NCBI GenBank assembly: GCA_013076295.1
Contig: RQOL01000531.1
Location: forward strand, 558,001 to 622,000
Length of the DNA: 64,000 nt
Reading direction: 5' to 3'
Source: Sanderia malayensis
Taxonomy: Eukaryota > Cnidaria > Scyphozoa > Semaeostomeae > Pelagiidae
Part shown: one piece after another, positions 58,201-64,000 of the stretch
Layout of the letters: each line of letters opens with the position of its first letter
Numbering within the stretch: position 1 is the stretch's first letter
The notes under the pieces: model-generated
What the model was told of the DNA's origin: nothing
Seen by the model: the letters and a program-made list of their open reading frames with translations, nothing else
The model's database searches: none
Program-made: the position numbers and the translations under genes

Positions 58201-61180
58201 AATTCTCAAGGGAAATTGAAATTTGTATGAAATATCGATTTTTGAAGTAGCAGATGTACCAAACTATGCCAAAACGAGGGGAAATGGGACATGATTCGAG
58301 AAGGGAAATGCTCGAGATTGCAGATGACAACTGTATATACGTATGGATCTGCGCTTGTGTGCATCTGCAATAGGAAACAAACGTCCCTGGGACACCAGCG
58401 AATTTCAGCTGATAATGCTGTTTCTGCACAATTTGTTTCCTGTGAGCAGAATGCGACCGTCCATCGAAATACGTTTGTCTTGTGCACCAGCTTTTTTCTT
58501 CACTGGGGCAAAAGAATTTTGGCGATATTGAATGTAACCGCCTCTAGAGACGACATTGTTTTGGGGAAAGGGGGATGAAGTATGCGTGTAAAATTTGCAA
58601 AAATCCTGGGTGTCCCAGGACTTTTGTCCCCTGTTGTGACATTATTATAACAGAATATAGACAACGCATTCTAATTTATTTGTGTATAGGTATAACTAAT
58701 TGTTTTTTCCTTCAACCTTTCTTAACGCATCACATTTTAGCTGGAGTTCACGATAACTCGAATGCTTTGCTTGACTCGAAACAGGTTCGAGCTAACAGCC
58801 ATTGTAATGTCAGCTCCAGTGTACTGTACTTCTATTATCGGATTAGTTTTTTCATGCTTCGAAAGCTTTACGGGTAACTCGTTTTTTTATTTCAGGCAAG
58901 TTTTGTGGCAATCAAAACCCTGGTTCCGTGGAAACGACCAATACCATTGCTTTTGTGCATTTCCATTCAAACGGCTGGACAACTGGGCATGGTTTTGAAA
59001 TCACGTTCCAAGCAGTTAAGGATACAAGTGAGTCTAATCATAACACATCCCTACCCCAGTTCAAACAGAACATTAATATCTACATTAAGTGACAATAATA
59101 CCTACCCCAGTCACCTGGCCCGAACAGATTCGGTACCAAGGTTTGAAAAGTGAAATCAAGAGGATTTGAAGCATGGGGAATTGTGATAGTTATACCTGTG
59201 ATTGTTGTGTGGGTGCACTGGAAAGTGTAAAGAACTGCCAGGGTTAGTAATAAAAAAGTGTATAATAATAATAATAATAATAATAATCTGAATAATTGCG
59301 CAGATTAAATCATTTTCAGTGTTAAAGTTATTGCTGCTGATAAGGGTTCAGTTTTGGGCAAAAGTATTTAAAATGTAAAAAATGGACGTAATTTCATTTT
59401 GATTTAAGTACAAATAGAAAGTTTTCTAATTCTAAAATCTGGAAGTGTAAAGCAAAGAGTTAAAATTGTTTAAATTCGTGTAAAATGCTCTTCTTTGTAG
59501 CCCAGTAGTTTAGGAAATGTTCCTTCAAGTGATTTTTTTCGTTGCATTGATTGGCGCATCACTGTCTAATGAAATGTTTTTATGATGTTTTCTTTGTATT
59601 TTGCAGAAGACCTTAGTAGCTTGAGATCAATAGCTGCCATCTTGGGTGGTGTGAGCTTTGGCATATTTCTATTTTTGCTGTTGTGTTCTGTGATTTACAA
59701 GAAGTACATCAGCAATGACGATCGACGTGACACGTGTGCATCGCAGAACGGTGGTGAGAATGACTATTTGGATGCTGTACAGGCAGCCGCTCCTCCGTCT
59801 TATCATGCAGGTTTGTTTGGGCTATATGTTGTGTTGTTGTTTGCTTTTTGCTGATCGATCTTGTGTGATTGTCACCTTTGATGATTTCTTGCGGACAAGT
59901 GAACGAATGAATGAATTAGCAAGATAATGAATGAATGGATGAATTATCAAGATAATGAATGAATGGATGAATAAAGAAATGAATTAATTGATTGCTCTAT
60001 GGTTTGATAAAGGAAGGAAGAATTTGAACATGTCAGACACACAGTTCATTAATGTGCAATGTAATTAATGTTAATGTGATGATTGATATATTGCAATTAT
60101 TTTCTAGTTATGGCGGATCCAGAGCATTACCCGCGCACACCCGAGGTAACCCCATCTGCATCCCCTGCTGTAACGCCGAGTCTTTTAAGAAGAAACAATA
60201 TCAGGTCACTTACTTTTGTTCACGACACAACACACCATCGCGAATCACTCGAAGAGGTCGAAACCAATGGCAACACTACCCCACCACCCCCTTACCCGGG
60301 GAACGTAACAGGGGCCACAGCAGAGGTTGATGAAGTATTGGTTGCTGACTTGCCCCCACCCCCAACCTACGAAATGGTATCTGATTCCGAAGAACTCAGT
60401 GACACGGCACGAGCCACTCCGAAACCGAGTAGGATTAATCAAAACAATGCGACAACATACCACCCGGTTTTATCTGTTAATTCCAATCAAGATCGCCGAG
60501 CTTCGACTCGTGGCACGGGAGATGAATGCAGGAATTCCCAGGAACATGTTCATTTGAACTCGCTTGGTAGCTGTCGAATCACTCCGACGTATCAGAGCTG
60601 TAGTACCTCCACTAGGGAAGCCTGCCTCCGCAGCACTGCTAGTCGACCACTGTCAGATAGTTTTTTACTGGAACGATCGTCGAACTATTTAGTTGCTGCT
60701 ATTGGTGACAGCAGTGAAGAAAGCGGCACGGTGGACGCGCTGGCGCTAACGGAAAGGGTACGGGCACCGTCGTCAGACGATTCTTTAATTAATTATCATA
60801 ATTGCTATGACGCTGATGACGAGAGGGGTGTGGGTGACAACAACAGCAATAATGGACCGTTTCGACGGAATGGTAGGCGTGGGAGAAAATCCGCCAGTAC
60901 GCCATTGTTTCAGCAGTTGATGGGTGGTGATATGGAACATAGCGATGTTGATGTCGAAGCAAGCCCACGGATAAGGCACCACAGTAGATCGCCATTGTTT
61001 GATCATCGTCATCACATGCTAGGGGGACATTTTACGAATCGTGTTCAGCCCGATTCTCCGACTGAAGATTGTCTTTCTGCAAGCCGCTCTCCTCGAATTT
61101 TAGGCTCGACTAGACGCAGTAGTAGACGTCATAGACTATTGTCTCAATCTGAGTCTGTCGGAGAGTCATCTGTTGTGTGA
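55298..61180 (+). CDS. CUB-CUB transmembrane protein with PPxY tail
   Basis: A type I membrane protein of 701 aa. Exons: 55298-55361, 55785-56010, 56437-56615, 57086-57221, 57971-58062, 58896-59027, 59607-59810 and 60108-61180. All are in phase. Signal peptide (MTIQPCILYIIIGITLIFKI), CUB domain 1 from KCGGALKGFNGGFQSPNQTE, CUB domain 2 from SCGGVLNVDSGMIKSPNFPN with the conserved FLIIYDGP and FHSNGWTTGHGFEITF. Then comes a transmembrane helix (IAAILGGVSFGIFLFLLLCS) and a long Ser/Pro-rich cytosolic region. That region has PPSY, PPPPYPG and PPPPTYEM motifs, which commonly recruit WW domains of NEDD4-type ubiquitin ligases. CUB domain 1 lacks some conserved aromatic residues. No precise orthologue is recognised, and other CUB receptors share only the general design. 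Confidence 0.85.
55591..55668. repeat. 20-bp minisatellite, four units
   Basis: The unit AATACCAGGAAGGTTTTGTT is repeated four times with minor changes, in intron 1 of the CUB gene. Confidence 0.85.
59263..59287. repeat. (ATA)n microsatellite
   Basis: About eight ATA/TAA units in intron 6 of the CUB gene. GAATGAATGGAT-type repeats occur at about 59905-59985 in the next intron. Confidence 0.9.
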
Positions 61181-64000
61181 TCTGACTGCTCGTCAGACAC
61201 AGATTCATCTCTCTGCAGCAATGGATTTGTTATTTTGCATGCATTCGTTCTTATCCGCAAGTTGAGATTCATTCAGTCGCAGATTTATTGCATAGTGTTG
61301 ATTCACTTACCTCGGGTTTGTCTCCTTGTCGAGATACGTCCACAGATTCCTCTCCCAACTACACATTGCATGAAGACTCGTCTCTTGTCTGATCAGATTC
61401 GTTTCCTGGCTGCTATTCTTCCTCAGTTACAGATAACTTTGTCACGCATAGCTCCATCTGTGCAAATCTGCATAAATGATTTTAAATGCAATTTAAAAAT
61501 GGTTAAGGTTGAAAGAAATTGCTTCGCTCGCTGATAATATTATTCGTGTGGAGATGGCGGCACGGGTTAAGTCCTTCATCAACACGTATGGCTATTTCAA
61601 TAACACCCTGGATATTGGGGCACTGGAGATTTGCCACGCGACTGGCGCGGCACGTTTGTAGGGATTAAATATTTGGGGCATATAGGAATACACATGTAGC
61701 ATTTCTAATCATTCTTCGTTGGAACTCAGAGAGCTAGCACAATTTCCTTATGTTGTGTTCTCTCTTCTCTCACATATGATAAATATGTTCTGGGAAGTTC
61801 GTCGTTTACTGCTGATCACAACACAATATGACGCCCGACTGGCCGATGCTTCCATAGCTACCTCTCAGAGCCACATATACAAGCATATACAAGCTATCCG
61901 GTGAGGTCGTTTCTTAATATTTGTATTTGGGTACCAATTATTTCCTGCACGCATCATTGAACTAGGCTTAGCTTACTTTGCTGTTTATCTAGTCAGCATA
62001 TTTTGCGTGTGATTTCGCCTCCTTCTTCTTACTGTAGGAGAGTAACTAACTGGGGATGGCCTATTTTCTGCTTCCTTGTTATCCATGGCCACTAGGGTTG
62101 TTTTTATCATCTCCTCCTCTTGATATCCCCCACCACTGTACGCCTATTATATGTTTTCATTTAACGCCACTTCATGTTTGGGGTTTTTCTTGCTTGTAGT
62201 TTCGCTCACTTCTTGCTGGTATATTTATAGCTTGTATATTTATAGCTTTAGACCAGGATCCCAGGTTGGAAGTAGGTGCTGCTGATTCTAGAACATCTGG
62301 GGGGAAATTTTGCACAAAATCTAAGTATATTTCTGCCATGCAAAGCAAGGGCACGTCCGTTCAGGCTTGTTTGTGACGTTTAGCCTGGGCATTCGGCCCT
62401 TGTCATGCGATTGCAATGTCAATTAGTTGTCTCGATATCAATTCTCAAATGCTAATGAGTACGGCTGTATTATTTTTAAGCATTACAAATGTCCCACCAG
62501 CAAGTTTGTAGGTTCGGTAGCCTGAAAGTCATTATCACACAAGCTTTACAGTTTTCGTTACTTTACTACTAGCATCACCCTTCTTAGCTGTTTGCCATGA
62601 TACAGTAGCTTGCTTTCTGGTTTTTCCCTCAATTTGGAAAGGGTGTATCCGTGAAAATCCGTGAAAATCACAAATCTATCGCCCTTGCCGCCAGGGTGTG
62701 GCAACAACAGGGGTATCTGTCTCTGATTGGTTTATTTTCCTTATTTCAAGGCCATATTTGTTTGTTTGCGGACAGAAACAAAAACTGTTCACCCTAAACC
62801 GAAAGGTTCACAATAAGTATCCCAAACAGTGACCAACCCAGCATAGTATTATGCTTTGGTATATTTTGAAGTAATCGTTATTTGGCGTAAAATTTAGCAT
62901 AATCTGAATTGGGCATGATTTCGGTGCTGTTTGTCGGAGACGCTGTTTCCGTTTAGAAGTATGGGCCAATTCTGATGAGTGTGTTTTCATTCAAATACTA
63001 CAGTTTAATATTTAACACCCATGCTCAATTTTGCTTCTATTTTGCGTACGTCGCCACCCTTACAACACATACAGTGGCTGGCGGCAATATCCTTCATCAG
63101 CCTTATTTGGGGCTCTTTCGTTATCTGCACATGCTGACCTTTCAGACAGGAATAGCTTGATTTGAAATTTCGAATACTTTCTCTCTCAATCTGGCCTAGT
63201 TTGTACCACCTTCGCAGAATCTCCAAACTGATCGCTTAGGAAAAATTAGGGCGCTGGGCTCGCAACCGTTTCGGTTCCCCCAATGTCCTAGGCAACTATA
63301 TCTAGAGATGATGTTGTACCCTATTTTGTTCTTTAATCCGTTTTCTATCAACCTAAATTAAATTAAAGTGACCCTCAGGGGACACGGCCTATACACTCAA
63401 GCATCTAGCATTTGATTAAAACTATGTTTTGAAAAGTACACTCAGTTTGAAAACCAAAAAAAATCTTGTTGATGTGACTTCATGCAAACAACCCAGAAGA
63501 TGAATATTTGGACAGCCCCAGATTGAAAGAAACTAAATTAATGCACGTAATCATCAACAATTTGGAGTCGGGTTTTCTGGACGGGATTGCTTTAATGTCC
63601 CTGCTAGAAACAATGGGACATGGTGGTGGTGCGAATTGTGATTGGGGCCTACTGCTTCCGCGCGGTTTTCTCTTCCGCTTGCGGGCATTGTTTTTGTCGA
63701 TTTGTCCCCGCGACGGAGGGCGGCTCCTGTGTTCTTTGTCGAAATGATGGCGTTTTTTGGGCCTTCTGATTCTGGTACGCACGAAATAAAATTAATAACC
63801 AAACCAGCAACTGAGAATAATGACAGCTTGCATGTCTCCTAATTTGCATAAGAATAAAATTTTGCGCGCGACTTTTAGAGAGATTTGTATGGGAAATTTT
63901 AGAATTTCAAATTTCGAATACCTGATGGTACAAGAATTTTGTCCGGACAATCGAACCATTGTTATCCGAGAAACTTGGCCATATAGACTACACGACGCAT
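61181..64000. other. CUB gene 3' flank, no firm gene
   Basis: 61181 to about 61560 is the likely 3' UTR. The rest holds short frames only. At 63480-63850, minus strand, three overlapping frames exist. One starts with a signal-peptide-like segment (SQLLVWLLILFR), and another is Arg/Lys-rich (RPKKRHHFDKEHRSRPPSRG). A small secreted or basic-tail protein with its exons outside the window is possible, but I could not choose a frame. A lone exon-like frame lies at about 61551-61660 (MAARVKSFINTYGYFNN). Confidence is low for all of these. Confidence 0.4.

Noticed and set aside
63480..63849. Secreted basic peptide gene on the minus strand
   Set aside because: Three overlapping frames are equally open, and no splice structure or family match decides between them. 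It is kept only as a remark.

Overview
The window reads as nuclear DNA of an invertebrate animal. It is AT-rich, its genes have many short exons with GT-AG introns of about 100-1500 bp, and its proteins are typical of animals (VIP36 lectin, SIL1, an ankyrin TRP channel, sideroflexin, rhotekin, NOC3L, a CUB receptor). Small inverted-repeat transposons and a tRNA-derived SINE sit in introns. The phylum cannot be fixed from this sequence; a cnidarian- or sponge-grade animal is one guess.

Layout: 306-2880 holds the 3' exons of a LMAN2/VIP36-type lectin (+). 4132-8134 is a complete six-exon SIL1 gene (+). 8146-20603 is a 12.46-kb block unlike the rest of the window. 21081-24890 is a second copy of SIL1. 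25562-29723 is a four-exon ankyrin TRP channel (-). 30620-31036 is an intronless AT-hook protein (+). 32052-37072 is sideroflexin (+, 11 exons). 38010-about 44574 is rhotekin (+), with a one-base frame break and a degenerating acidic repeat tail. 45447-54081 is NOC3L (+, 19 exons). 55298-61180 is a CUB-CUB transmembrane protein with PPxY motifs (+). From 61181 to the end no gene can be supported firmly.

The host genes are housekeeping and signalling genes with no evident joint pathway. LMAN2 and SIL1 both serve the secretory pathway. The part worth attention is the 8146-20603 block. It lies between two direct copies of a 4.3-4.9 kb SIL1 segment, and its right edge carries promoter-like motifs (octamer, NRF1-like, CRE, two E2F-like sites, TATA) pointing into SIL1 copy 2. 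Inside are compact, mostly intronless ORFs with their own TATA boxes, arranged in divergent and serial units. They include a C2H2 zinc-finger protein, a 146-aa protein present twice almost identically, an acidic coiled-coil protein, an alpha-helical protein, a Cys-rich 253-aa protein and two adjacent Arg/His-rich peptides of 49 and 54 aa. Four arrays of a ~20-bp AT-rich repeat separate the units. Two adjacent ~1.07-kb foldback Tc1-like elements and a 0.41-kb inverted-repeat element have inserted later. I infer a decayed integrated DNA virus or virus-like element of unknown family. No hallmark gene (polymerase, integrase, packaging ATPase, capsid) was recognised, so this remains a hypothesis.

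SIL1 copy 2 has lost one base in the exon-2 splice donor, which would stop the reading frame early. Copy 1 is intact.
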